Source of the DNA: Salinarchaeum laminariae
Lineage (GTDB): Archaea; Halobacteriota; Halobacteria; Halobacteriales; Salinarchaeaceae
Assembly (NCBI RefSeq): GCF_023204835.1
Contig: NZ_CP096270.1
Coordinates: forward strand, 1,984,001 to 2,048,000
Length of the DNA stretch: 64,000 nucleotides
Reading direction: 5' to 3'
The first letter of the stretch is position 1. Every line of letters starts with the position of its first letter. A program made the translations under genes and the position numbers. Below, in pieces: positions 51,911 through 61,016 of the stretch. Under the pieces are notes generated by a model, which was given only the letters and a program-made list of their open reading frames with translations, had not been told where the DNA came from and did not search any database.

Positions 51911-52834
51911 TCAGTCCGTGCGGCCGAACTCCCAACCCAGCCGCTCCTTGAGCAGGAACTCGACGGCGTTGACGACGTAGTGAGCGATCACCACGAGCGC
52001 CAGGCTGTCCGTCACGACGAACGCGACGCCGAGTGCGCCACCGAGGAGCCCCGTCACTGCGATGCCGCCCTTGCCCTGGAGTCCGTGCCCGAGCGCGAAC
52101 GCGATCGTCGCTGGAACGACGAACAGCCACGGCGAGAGTCCGGTCGCCGTCGCGGCGACGCCGATCAACACGGCACGGAAGAGCAGCTCTTCGAACCCCG
52201 CGACGAGCGGGAGGATCACCACCAACAAGAGGAGCCAGCCGGCTGTAGACTCCGGCGCGAGCGCGCTCCGTAGATCTTCACTGTACTCGATGCCGATGCG
52301 GTCGAACGAGGCGGCGATCCCGACGTTCAACGCGGCGAGAGCGAGGCCGAGGCCGATTCCGCCGAGAATGGCGAGAGCGCCCGTGCTCCAGGTTGCTGCG
52401 GTGACGCCGAAAGCCTCTGTGGGGATTCCGGTCAGGGCCGCCACACCGAGAAGGAGCAGGCCGAGACCGCCGTGGGTCAATGCGACGTTGGCGAGCAGTG
52501 CCGCCGTCGGTATCGAATCGACGCCATCGTTCCTTGCCGGCTCGGGGGCGGCCGTTGGCTCCGTGACCTGCTCCATATCGGGGTCGCTCTCCGCGTGTTC
52601 GGTCGGTACTGTGGCCGAACGCGGCGTAGCGCTGTCGGTCGACTCTGCTTTGTCGTTCGCTTCCGCCCCCTCGCTCGCTCCAATTCCGTCGCTGGTCGCA
52701 GTGTCGTCAGGAGAGTGCAGGTCGTCGGGTGGGTCTCGACTACCGCCGAGTGCGCCGCTCGTGATCCATGCGAGGCCGAGAACGAGAGACAGAATGAGCC
52801 CGGCGACGGCCCCGAAGGCCGTCCAGTCGGGCAC
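51911..52834 (-). CDS. CPBP-family intramembrane metalloprotease
   Basis: A 307-residue CAAX/CPBP-type membrane protease. One N-terminal TM (~5-30), a ~75-residue acidic linker, then six TM segments. GFEELLFRAVLIG carries the catalytic Glu-Glu and Arg; FALGHG and VIAHYVVN supply the His residues. Such enzymes cut prenylated or membrane substrates; target unknown. GTG 52834 starts 3 bp after the lonB stop, so it is in the lonB operon, giving two membrane proteases together. Confidence 0.88.
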   Translation of the reverse strand: MPDWTAFGAVAGLILSLVLGLAWITSGALGGSRDPPDDLHSPDDTATSDGIGASEGAEANDKAESTDSATPRSATVPTEHAESDPDMEQVTEPTAAPEPARNDGVDSIPTAALLANVALTHGGLGLLLLGVAALTGIPTEAFGVTAATWSTGALAILGGIGLGLALAALNVGIAASFDRIGIEYSEDLRSALAPESTAGWLLLLVVILPLVAGFEELLFRAVLIGVAATATGLSPWLFVVPATIAFALGHGLQGKGGIAVTGLLGGALGVAFVVTDSLALVVIAHYVVNAVEFLLKERLGWEFGRTD

Positions 52835-52837
52835 GGC

Positions 52838-55231
52838 TTACTGCGGGCTGGGTGAGCCGGAACCGACCTGCTGGTCCAGCGCACTCCCCGTGATCGACTT
52901 GAGGCGGTCGACGAGCCCGTCCTTCTCGGTCTCGCCGATCAGCGCCACGTCGAGCACCTCGCTGATGTGTGAGACGGGGATGATCTCGATCATCTCCTTG
53001 TACTCGTCTTCGATCATCACGTCCTGCTCGTTGGCCTTCGGGATGATCACGCGATCGCAGCCGGCTTTCGCGGCCGCCTCGATCTTGTGCGTGACACCGC
53101 CGACGGGCAACACGTCGCCGCGGACCGACAACGAGCCGGTCATCGCGAGGGACTGGTCGATCGGCATGTCCTCCAGCGCGCTGATGACCGCAGTCGCGAC
53201 GGTGATCGACGCGGAGTCGCCGTCGACGCCCTGGCGACCGGCCTGGACGAACTGGATGTGAACGTCCTTCTCGGAGAGGTCCTCGTCGGAGAACTTCTTG
53301 ATGATCGCGGAGACGTTCTGCACAGCCTCCTGGGCCATCTCCTTGAGCTGGCCCGTCGCGATCGTCTCGCCGGCGCCGTGCGCGGGCGTGACCTCGGCCA
53401 TAACGGGGAGGACGATCCCCGAGTCGCCGCCCATGACGGCGAGGCCGTTGACGCGTCCGACGACCGCGCCTTCGGACACGCTGAGTTCGTAGTCCTTGCG
53501 GCGCTGGATGAATTCGTCGGCGAGCTGTTGCTCGATCGATCGGGAGCGCTTCTTCGCGCGGAGCACGTGTTCGCGCGTAACGAAGTCTCCGTCCTCGGCA
53601 CGAGCGATGTCGCCGGCGACGCGGATCAGGCCGCCGAGATTTCGCAGCTTGAGCGTCAGGTGGTCCTTCCGGCCAGCCCGGCGCTTGGCCTCGAGGACGA
53701 CCTCTTCGGCTGCGCCGCGGGTGAAGTGGGGCAGCCGACCGTCCTTCTCGACCTCCTGGGCGATGAACCGGCCGTACTTCCGGCGCATCTCCGGGGTGTC
53801 GTCGATGGTGTCCTCGAAGTACACCTCGTACCCGTACCCCTTGATCCGGGAGCGCAGCGCAGGGTGCATGTTCTCCATCGCGTCCATGTTCCCGGCCGCG
53901 ACCATGACGAAGTCCGTCGGGACGGGCTCGGTCTGGACCATCGCACCCGAGGAGCGTTCGGACTGGCCCGTGATCGCAAACTCGCCCTCCTGAATCGCCG
54001 TCATCAGCTTCTGCTGGGTCCGGATGTCGAGGGTGTTGATCTCGTCGACGAACAGGACGCCCTTGTTCGCCTTGTGGATCGACCCCGGTTCGACGCGGTC
54101 GTGGCTGGGCGTCTCCATGCCACCGGACTGGAACGGGTCGTGGCGGACGTCGCCCAGCAGCGCGCCGGCGTGGGCGCCGGTCGCGTCCTCGAACGGCGCG
54201 ACCGTCTGGTCGGCGTTGTTGACGATCATGTTGGGGATGTTCGCGTCGGATCCCCGCTGCATGTAACGGAAGACGAAGTAGACCGCGATCGCGGCGATCA
54301 GTCCGAGGAGGATGTTCGTCGGCGTCAGGATGGTGTACCCGAGGATGATCGCGACGATGATCAGCATCAGGAACATCCGCATCTGATTGCGCTTGTTGGC
54401 CTCCTCCTTGTGGGCCTCGATGATCTGGTCGCCCTTCCCCGCTGGCACCGTCCGGACCTTCGGCTCGTTGCCGTCGTCGGGGTTGTGATAGACCAGCACG
54501 TCCTGGAGCTCCTCTTTCGGGAGGAGCTGGCTCATCGCTTTGGCCAGCATGGACTTCCCGGTCCCGGGCGGCCCGATCATCATCACGTGACGGCGCTGCT
54601 TGGCCGCCTTGATGACGATGTCACGGGCGTCGTCCTGTCCGATCACCTGATCGACGAGGCGGTCGGGGATCGGGATCTCTCCCGTGGACTCGATGTCGAG
54701 GCCGCCGAGCAGGTCGTCGTCGGTCTCGGGATCGTAATCGTCGGCGATGAGTTCCTCTTCGACGTCTTCGCCGAGCACCTCGCCGTCGGCCTCAGACATC
54801 TGTTCGGGGCCTTCCTCCTGCGGGAAGGCGCGCTCGTCTGCATCTGTGGCACCGCCGTCGACGTCGGCGGTTCCACCTGCGGGATCGGCAGCTCCGCCGT
54901 CGTCGGCCGCTCCGTCGTCTCCGAAGCGCTCCTCCCAGGTCAGGGGGTCCGAGCCCTCCGGGCCGTGGTTGGTGCCGTCGGATCCGGCTGCGTGGCCACC
55001 GTCGTTCGGCTCGTCCTGTCGCGTCGACGGTTGCTCGGTGCTGCCCCGTCGATCGGGAGTATCACCGGTGGTATCGGTCTGGCCGTCGCTCCCGTCGCTA
55101 CTCGGAGCGTCGGCCTCGTCGGCACGGTGCTCGTCACCACCTCCGTCGGGTCCATCGGACGCGGGCCGTTCCGCGTCGCCGTCGGCCCCGGTATCGGAGG
55201 GCTCGTCGTCCGGTTCCGTATCCTTGCTCAT
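52838..55231 (-). CDS. lonB: ATP-dependent protease LonB
   Basis: A 797-residue archaeal membrane-bound Lon. A ~150-residue low-complexity acidic N-terminus precedes the AAA+ domain; Walker A GPPGTGKS is at ~219. Two TM segments (~283-325, MLIIVAIILGYTI and the next) are inserted in the AAA+ domain, typical of LonB. Walker B is LFVDEINTL; the Ser-Lys dyad lies in DGDSASITV (~672) and THKIEAAAK (~713). LonB degrades unstable and misfolded proteins and controls lipid and carotenoid balance in haloarchaea. The CPBP protease is co-transcribed. Confidence 0.95.
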   Translation of the reverse strand: MSKDTEPDDEPSDTGADGDAERPASDGPDGGGDEHRADEADAPSSDGSDGQTDTTGDTPDRRGSTEQPSTRQDEPNDGGHAAGSDGTNHGPEGSDPLTWEERFGDDGAADDGGAADPAGGTADVDGGATDADERAFPQEEGPEQMSEADGEVLGEDVEEELIADDYDPETDDDLLGGLDIESTGEIPIPDRLVDQVIGQDDARDIVIKAAKQRRHVMMIGPPGTGKSMLAKAMSQLLPKEELQDVLVYHNPDDGNEPKVRTVPAGKGDQIIEAHKEEANKRNQMRMFLMLIIVAIILGYTILTPTNILLGLIAAIAVYFVFRYMQRGSDANIPNMIVNNADQTVAPFEDATGAHAGALLGDVRHDPFQSGGMETPSHDRVEPGSIHKANKGVLFVDEINTLDIRTQQKLMTAIQEGEFAITGQSERSSGAMVQTEPVPTDFVMVAAGNMDAMENMHPALRSRIKGYGYEVYFEDTIDDTPEMRRKYGRFIAQEVEKDGRLPHFTRGAAEEVVLEAKRRAGRKDHLTLKLRNLGGLIRVAGDIARAEDGDFVTREHVLRAKKRSRSIEQQLADEFIQRRKDYELSVSEGAVVGRVNGLAVMGGDSGIVLPVMAEVTPAHGAGETIATGQLKEMAQEAVQNVSAIIKKFSDEDLSEKDVHIQFVQAGRQGVDGDSASITVATAVISALEDMPIDQSLAMTGSLSVRGDVLPVGGVTHKIEAAAKAGCDRVIIPKANEQDVMIEDEYKEMIEIIPVSHISEVLDVALIGETEKDGLVDRLKSITGSALDQQVGSGSPSPQ

Positions 55232-55368
55232 AGACCGTTGTCGCTAGATCGGCGGAGGGTAGCGCGACTGATATACTTTCTCCCCCAGATCACCCACTTC
55301 GTCCGATCGATACCGCAGGATAGAGGCGGCCTACCGGCAGTATCGGTAAACTGGGACCACTCGCCACC

Positions 55369-55377
55369 CTTATAAAT
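55369..55377 (+). promoter_or_regulatory. TATA box of the NMN adenylyltransferase gene
   Basis: cttataaat, 30-22 nt before ATG 55399; a near-consensus archaeal TATA element and the clearest in the window. Confidence 0.7.
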
Positions 55378-55398
55378 GCCGCGTACACACGGGTACAC

Positions 55399-55917
55399 AT
55401 GAAACGGGGATTCTACGTGGGACGGTTCCAGCCTCTGCACGAGGGACACGAGGCCGTACTCCGCGAGATCGCCACCGAGTGCGACGAGCTGGTCGTCGGG
55501 ATCGGGAGCGCAGACAAGTCTCACAGCGTCGATAACCCGTTCACCGCCGGCGAACGGCACGTGATGATCACCCGAACGCTGGCGACGCTCGACGTCGAAG
55601 CGTTCGTCGTTCCGATCGTCGACGTCGATCGGAACGCGCTGTGGACGAGTCACGTGAAGAGCCTCTGTCCGCCCTTCGATGTCGTCTACTCCAACAATCC
55701 GCTCGTGACGCGCCTCTTCGAAGAGGAGGGCGTCGAGGTCCGCGAACTGCCGATGTTCAACCGTGCGGAGTACGAGGGAACCGGTATTCGCGAGCGGATG
55801 TTATCCGACGATCCCTGGGAGCATCTCGTCCCCGAGACGACCGTCGAGGCGATCGAGGACGTCGACGGCGTCGGACGGCTACAGGAGGTCGCCTCCGACG
55901 ACGCCGCGGAGGAGTAG
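55399..55917 (+). CDS. Nicotinamide-nucleotide adenylyltransferase
   Basis: A 172-residue archaeal NMNAT that makes NAD+ from NMN and ATP. GRFQPLHEGH holds the HxGH motif (H14, H17) for ATP; FVVPIVDVDRNALW and YEGTGIRERML supply the NMN pocket and the (S/T)xIR-like segment. Length is usual for archaeal NMNAT. The SAM hydrolase gene follows after 26 bp on the same strand. Confidence 0.94.
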   Translation: MKRGFYVGRFQPLHEGHEAVLREIATECDELVVGIGSADKSHSVDNPFTAGERHVMITRTLATLDVEAFVVPIVDVDRNALWTSHVKSLCPPFDVVYSNNPLVTRLFEEEGVEVRELPMFNRAEYEGTGIRERMLSDDPWEHLVPETTVEAIEDVDGVGRLQEVASDDAAEE

Positions 55918-55943
55918 ATCGAGACGACAAACCAGCGCCAGCG

Positions 55944-56813
55944 ATGCTCACACTCGCCTCCGATTTCGGCACGCCCTACCCCGCAGCGATGCGTGCCGCG
56001 ATCCGCCAGCACAGCGACGCCGAGATCCTCGACGTCGCTCACGACTTTCCCCGACAGGACGTTCGGACTGCGGCGTTCTGGCTCCGCGAGGTGCTCCCCT
56101 ATGCACCGCCAGCCGTCCACTGCGCCGTCGTCGATCCTGGCGTCGGGACTGACCGATCGGCGATCGCTCTCCGCGTCGGTGAGCACGCGCTCGTGGCCCC
56201 CGACAACGGACTCGTTCTCCCGGCCGCTCGCGAACTTCTGGATCCTCCAGCAATCGCCGGCAGTGGGCTCCGCGGGGTCGATCCAGTCGATTCTCCGGAT
56301 CAGCCGTCGGACGAGAGCGGTGACCCGGGCGCCGCGTCTACGCCAACAGAGATCGAGGCGTTCGAAATCCTCGTCGACGATCCCGCGAGTTCGACGTTTC
56401 ACGGCCGAGACGTGTTCGCGCCCGCTGCGGCCCTGATCCACGAACGCGGCGTCTCGGAGATGGACGCGTGTCCGTTCCTCGAACCGAGAACGGAGTACGT
56501 CGACCTCCGATTTCCCGATCCGGTGATCGAGCGCGACGACGACCCAGATGACCTGCAAATCCAGGGTCAGATACTCGTCGTCGACGGGTTCGGCAACGCG
56601 ATAACGAACGTGCCTGGGGACGTCCTCGCGGAACGTGACCGCGTCGAGGTCGACGGCACGAGCTGGCCGGTCGTCGATCAGTACGCTGCGGTAGAATCAG
56701 GCACGGGACTCCTCACGGTCGGTAGCCACGGAAACGTCGAGTTCGCAGTCAATCGCGGGCGTGGCGACGGGGTGTTCGGCGTCGAAGCAGGCGATTCGAT
56801 CTCGCTTCGGTGA
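55944..56813 (+). CDS. SAM hydrolase / DUF62-type SAM hydroxide adenosyltransferase
   Basis: A 289-residue protein of the SAM hydroxide adenosyltransferase family (DUF62), which splits S-adenosylmethionine with water into adenosine and methionine. LTLASDFGTPYPAAMRAA at the start, CAVVDPGVGTDR with the catalytic Asp and ALVAPDNGLV are characteristic, as is DGFGNAITNV in the C-terminal domain. ATG 55944 matches the family start. It shares a promoter with NMNAT. Confidence 0.93.
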   Translation: MLTLASDFGTPYPAAMRAAIRQHSDAEILDVAHDFPRQDVRTAAFWLREVLPYAPPAVHCAVVDPGVGTDRSAIALRVGEHALVAPDNGLVLPAARELLDPPAIAGSGLRGVDPVDSPDQPSDESGDPGAASTPTEIEAFEILVDDPASSTFHGRDVFAPAAALIHERGVSEMDACPFLEPRTEYVDLRFPDPVIERDDDPDDLQIQGQILVVDGFGNAITNVPGDVLAERDRVEVDGTSWPVVDQYAAVESGTGLLTVGSHGNVEFAVNRGRGDGVFGVEAGDSISLR

Positions 56814-56814
56814 G

Positions 56815-57798
56815 TCAGGGGTGGCTGTGGCCGACGGCCTCGTCGCTCTCATCGTCGCTTGCGAGCTCCTTGCCCAGGAGCGCGAGCGCGAAGAGAATCG
56901 GGACGAGGAACACGCCGGTGACGGCCGCGAACGTGCTCGAACCGATGGTCCCGTTGCCGTCACCCGATCCGCCGCCACCTGCGCCGCCAGCACCGCCACC
57001 GCCAACGACGACGGCGCCTTTCATCCCGGCGCCCTGGTGGGGTTCACAGACGTAGCGAGCGACGCCCGCCTCTTCGAAGGTGTGTTCGAAGGTCGTGCCA
57101 GCTTCCGGCGTCGCGTCGCCGGATCGGAAGGCGTCATCGACTTCGGAGACGTTGTGGGGGCCGCCGCTGCCGGTCCACTCCCAGACGACCGTCGTTCCAG
57201 GATCGACGTGGATCGCGGCCGGCCCGAAGGCCAGCCCGTTGCCGGCACCGACGTCGACCGTGGCCTGGTCCTGGCCCCGAAGATCCGTGACGCCGTCGTA
57301 GTTGTTCGCGTCGGCGAGGAACTCCTCGACCAGCGCCGCTGGGTCAGGCCCTGCGCCACCACCGACGACGACGGCGCCTTTCATCCCGGCGCCCTGGTGG
57401 GGTTCACAAACGTAGCGGAACTCGCCCACCTCCTCGAAGGTGTGTTCGAAGGTCGTGCCAGCTTCCGGCGTGGCGTCACCCGATCGAAATGCGCCATCGA
57501 CTTCGGAGACGTTGTGTGGACCGCCGCTGCCGGTCCACTCCCAGACGACCGTGGTCCCGGGATCGACGCGGATCGCGGCCGGCCCGAACGCCAGCCCGTT
57601 CCCGGCGCCGACGTCGACCGTCACCTCGTCCTGACCGGTCATGTCCTGGATCTCGTCGTAGTTGTTCGCCTCGGAGAGCCACGATTCGAGTTCGTCGGAT
57701 TGCGCCGTGGCCGCGCCCGGGACCGCAGCGGCCGCCGCCAGCCCTGCACCAGCTGCGAGCACCGCCCGACGGTCCATCGATGGATCGACGTGTGACAT
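56815..57798 (-). CDS. Two-domain halocyanin, membrane anchored
   Basis: A 327-residue blue-copper protein: Tat signal (MDRRAVLAAGAG) without a lipobox, then two cupredoxin domains, a Gly-rich hinge, and a C-terminal TM anchor (~285-305) with a short acidic tail. Both domains keep the ligands in GGPHNV and YVCEPHQGAGM. The domains are nearly identical along most of their length. Each is preceded by a WLSEANNY/FLADANNYD lead. The stop is 1 bp from that of the SAM hydrolase, convergent. Confidence 0.9.
   Translation of the reverse strand: MSHVDPSMDRRAVLAAGAGLAAAAAVPGAATAQSDELESWLSEANNYDEIQDMTGQDEVTVDVGAGNGLAFGPAAIRVDPGTTVVWEWTGSGGPHNVSEVDGAFRSGDATPEAGTTFEHTFEEVGEFRYVCEPHQGAGMKGAVVVGGGAGPDPAALVEEFLADANNYDGVTDLRGQDQATVDVGAGNGLAFGPAAIHVDPGTTVVWEWTGSGGPHNVSEVDDAFRSGDATPEAGTTFEHTFEEAGVARYVCEPHQGAGMKGAVVVGGGGAGGAGGGGSGDGNGTIGSSTFAAVTGVFLVPILFALALLGKELASDDESDEAVGHSHP
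57011..57610. repeat. 360-bp internal duplication in the halocyanin gene
   Basis: Plus-strand sequence around 57016 (cctttcatcccggcgccc) recurs around 57376, a shift of exactly 360 bp or 120 codons, and identity stays high over most of the domain-coding sequence. It encodes the two copper domains. Confidence 0.8.
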
Positions 57799-58026
57799 TA
57801 CAGGTGAGGATTCTTGCTACACCCAAGAAAGGGGGTCGTCGATCCCCACGAACGGGGAATCGGCCCAAACATGTTCGGGTATGGGTGAAGCGATCGCTCG
57901 CGGTACGTGGCCGGCGATTCGGCGGTCTGGCCGCGCAGACCACCGCTTCACGTAAAACGACTGCCGCGAGAACGAAAGGATCGTTGCCGAACTGGTTCGG
58001 TACGGATCGAACCGCTACGGTGCCGA

Positions 58027-59607
58027 TTACTCCGCGGAGATGACGTCGTCGATGCGAACGATCATCGTCGACGCCTCGGTCGCACTCTCGACGGCTTCCT
58101 GCTTCACGGTCGCGGGGTCGAGGACGCCGTGCTCGACGGGGTCACCGACCTCTGCCTCGCGGTCCTCGGCGATGAGGCCCGCGCGCCCCTCCGAATCGTG
58201 ACGGGCGCGGAGATCGACGAGCGTGTCGATCGGGTCCGCACCGGCGTTCTCGGCGAGCGTCCGCGGGATGGCGTCCATGGCGTCGGCGAACGCGTCGACG
58301 GCGAGCTGCTTGCGGCCCTCGACGCTCGCGGACTCCTCGCGCACGCGGTCCGCGATCGCGATCTCGGTCGCGCCAGCACCGGGGACGACCTCGCCAGTCT
58401 CTGCGGCTGCGGTGACGACATCCAGCGCGTCCTCGATGGCGCGCTCGACCTCGTCGACGACGTGTTCGGTGCCACCGCGGCAGAAGATGGTGACGGCCTT
58501 CGCTGCGGCGCCGCCCTCGATGAACGCGAGCTGGTCGTCGTCGTAGGTCTCGGTGCGGACGGTCTCGACGTGACCGAGGTCCGACTCCTCGAGGTCGTCG
58601 ATGTCGCCAACGCGCGTCGCGCCGGTGGCGTTTGTGACGGCCGTCGCGTCGGAGCCGCCGAGGCTCTCGAACGCGAGGATGCCTGCGCGGCCGAGCTGGG
58701 CGGCGACGCGGTCGTCGATGTCCTCGGTGGTGAAGACGACGTCGACGCCTGCCTCCTCGAGCGTCTCGACGTGCCGGCGGAGCTCACCCTCTTCAGCCTC
58801 CATGGCCTGGGTGAGCTGATCGACGCTCTCGACGGTGTACTCCGCGTCGACGTCACCGGTGCGGACGCCAAGCTCGACGTCGAGCACGGCGACGCTGGCG
58901 TCTTCGACGGACGCGGGCATCTGGGCGTTGGCGGCCTCCTCGTCGAGGACGATCCCCTCGACGAGCTCGGTCGCTGCGGAGGACGCGCCCGCCTGCGTGT
59001 GAACTGTGATGTTCTCGCGTGCGACGTCCTCGCCGTTGCGAACCTGCGTGACTGCCTGAACGACGACCTGTGCGAGGGACTCGGCGGTAACGCCGCCGGT
59101 ACCCTTGCCGGTCATCGAGGACTCCGCGACGGTGCGGAGCACGTCCTCGTCGACGGCCGCGTCGATCGCGATGTCGTCGATGGCCTCCGCGGCGATCTCG
59201 GCGGCGCGGTGGTACCCCTCGACGATCGTCGTCGGATGGACGTCGTCGTCGAAGAGATCCTCGGCCTGGGCGAGCAGGCGACCGGTGAGGATCGCCGCCG
59301 TCGTCGTGCCGTCCCCGACCTCTTCCTGTTGGGTCTGGGAGACTTCGACGATCATGTCTGCGGCGGGATGCTCGATGTCCATCTCTTCGAGGATCGTCGC
59401 CCCGTCGTTGGTGATGACGACGTCGCCGTCGCTGACCAGCATCTTGTCCATGCCGCGCGGGCCCAGTGTCGTCCGGACCGCTTCGGCGATTGCCTTCCCC
59501 GCGGAGATGTTGGCCTGACGGGCGTCTCGGCCACTCGTTCGAGAACTGTCCTCGCTAAGCACGAACATGGGCTGTCCACCCATGCGTCGCTGGCGTGATT
59601 CGGACAT
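58027..59607 (-). CDS. thsA: Thermosome subunit (group II chaperonin)
   Basis: A ~526-residue CCT/thermosome subunit that folds proteins in an ATP-driven double ring. RTTLGPRGMDKMLV, DGDVVITNDGATIL and GDGTTTAAILTG are the equatorial ATP-binding motifs; VPGAGATEIAIAD is the conserved C-terminal equatorial segment. No Gly-Gly-Met tail: it ends IVRIDDVISAE. Start ATG 59607 lies close to the predicted transcription start from the TATA box at 59638-59647; the internal Met before GGQPMF is an alternative. Confidence 0.95.
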   Translation of the reverse strand: MSESRQRRMGGQPMFVLSEDSSRTSGRDARQANISAGKAIAEAVRTTLGPRGMDKMLVSDGDVVITNDGATILEEMDIEHPAADMIVEVSQTQQEEVGDGTTTAAILTGRLLAQAEDLFDDDVHPTTIVEGYHRAAEIAAEAIDDIAIDAAVDEDVLRTVAESSMTGKGTGGVTAESLAQVVVQAVTQVRNGEDVARENITVHTQAGASSAATELVEGIVLDEEAANAQMPASVEDASVAVLDVELGVRTGDVDAEYTVESVDQLTQAMEAEEGELRRHVETLEEAGVDVVFTTEDIDDRVAAQLGRAGILAFESLGGSDATAVTNATGATRVGDIDDLEESDLGHVETVRTETYDDDQLAFIEGGAAAKAVTIFCRGGTEHVVDEVERAIEDALDVVTAAAETGEVVPGAGATEIAIADRVREESASVEGRKQLAVDAFADAMDAIPRTLAENAGADPIDTLVDLRARHDSEGRAGLIAEDREAEVGDPVEHGVLDPATVKQEAVESATEASTMIVRIDDVISAE

Positions 59608-59637
59608 TGTGAGTCGGTAGAACCTATTTTGCAATTC

Positions 59638-59647
59638 TATATAAACC
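59638..59647 (-). promoter_or_regulatory. TATA box of the thermosome gene
   Basis: On the minus strand ggtttatata precedes ATG 59607 by ~31-40 nt, a strong TATA element in line with a heat-induced chaperonin promoter. Confidence 0.65.
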
Positions 59648-59887
59648 TTTCTCGTTCGCCGGGTGGTTGTGGGCCCCTGACGCGATCGTGAGTGACTGAT
59701 TGCACGGCTACAAGAGTCACGGGCCGGTGGAGCTGCTGCGAACGGCCGCTACCCGCACACGTCCAGGCACCTTGCTACACGTTAACGCCGATAAATGCCC
59801 CTGGACAGGTGCGACGTGCGGGGTTTGGTTCGACGAATCTCTGCGCCTCCGGAACTGTTGTATGGGGCGACGGACAACTCCCGAGCA

Positions 59888-60976
59888 ATGCTGCTGGTCC
59901 TCTGTGTCGACCTCGACGACGACATCGGCCGGAAGACCGGCATCGAGACGCCGGTCGTCGGCCGGGACGGCGTCGAGGAGGCCGCCGTGGCGCTCGCGAC
60001 GGCCGATCCCGAGGACTCAGACGTGAACGTGCTGTTCAAAGGCGTCAACGTCGCCACCGAAGTCACCGACGAGACCGTCGTCGTCGCTGCCGTCGCAGGT
60101 GAGAACGGGGACGACGTGCGCGCGAACCGACGTGTCGGCGAGGAAGTCGACGAGATCCTCGCGGGGCTCGAAACCGGTGAGGAGGTCCGCGCGCTGGTCG
60201 TCACCGACGGCGCACAAGACGAGAGCGTCATGCCCGTGATCCGTTCCCGGGTGTCCGTCGACGGCGTTCGCCGGGTCGTCGTCCGGCAGGCCCAGGATCT
60301 CGAATCGATGTACTACACGATCAAGCAGGTACTCGACGATCCGGAAACCCGGGGGACGCTGCTCATCCCGCTGGGGATCCTCCTGATGATCTATCCGCTG
60401 GCAGTCGTCGCGAGTTACTTCGACATGCCGGGCATCGTGCTGGGTCTCACCTCCGGGCTCATCGGCCTCTACCTCCTCGGACGAGGGCTCGGACTGGGGT
60501 CGACACTCGACCGGACTGTCGACCGTCTCCGGAACGGGCTCTACGATGGGCGCGTGACAATCGTGACGACCCTCGTGGCGGCGGTCATTCTCCTCGTCGG
60601 CGGCATCAACGGGGTAGAGCAACTGGAGTCGGTGCGCGCCGACGCCGACACCGCACTCGGTGCCATCGAGGTCGGCGCTGCGATTCTCTACGGTGCAATC
60701 GCGTGGTTCGCGGCGGCGGGGCTCACTACGAGCTTCGGCCAGATCACCGACGAGTATCTCGCTGGAACCCTCGAGTGGCGCTATCTCAACGCTCCGTTCT
60801 ACGTCGGCGCGATCGCAATCGTGCTCTACGCCGCTAGCGGCTACGTCCTCGGGGAAGTCGCACTGTCAGCGCTCGCGGTGGCGCTCGCCGGCAGTTTCTT
60901 GCTGGGCGTCTCGAGCACGCTCGCGTTCGCGATTGCAGAATCCCGGTTCCCTCGCGACGCGGACCCGACGTCCTAA
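59888..60976 (+). CDS. DUF373 family membrane protein
   Basis: A 362-residue archaeal DUF373 protein. A soluble N-terminal domain (~1-145) begins LLVLCVDLDDDIGRKTGI and includes AVAGENGDDVRANRRVGEEV; ~150-355 carries six or so TM segments. Found almost only in archaea; role unknown. ATG 59888 gives the canonical start MLLVLCVDLDDD. Confidence 0.88.
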   Translation: MLLVLCVDLDDDIGRKTGIETPVVGRDGVEEAAVALATADPEDSDVNVLFKGVNVATEVTDETVVVAAVAGENGDDVRANRRVGEEVDEILAGLETGEEVRALVVTDGAQDESVMPVIRSRVSVDGVRRVVVRQAQDLESMYYTIKQVLDDPETRGTLLIPLGILLMIYPLAVVASYFDMPGIVLGLTSGLIGLYLLGRGLGLGSTLDRTVDRLRNGLYDGRVTIVTTLVAAVILLVGGINGVEQLESVRADADTALGAIEVGAAILYGAIAWFAAAGLTTSFGQITDEYLAGTLEWRYLNAPFYVGAIAIVLYAASGYVLGEVALSALAVALAGSFLLGVSSTLAFAIAESRFPRDADPTS

Positions 60977-61016
60977 CGATTCTTGGAGGTTTGGCGCACC
61001 GCACGAAGCCGAATCA

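Noticed and set aside
53087..55375. 762-codon open frame opposite lonB
   Set aside because: Antisense shadow of a certain gene; no recognisable domain.
57864..57879. cccaaacatgttcggg near-palindrome between halocyanin and thermosome genes
   Set aside because: Imperfect, far from either promoter, and chance palindromes of this quality are expected in 64 kb.
57907..59598. 563-codon open frame opposite the thermosome gene
   Set aside because: Antisense shadow; composition and lack of motifs match the other shadows.
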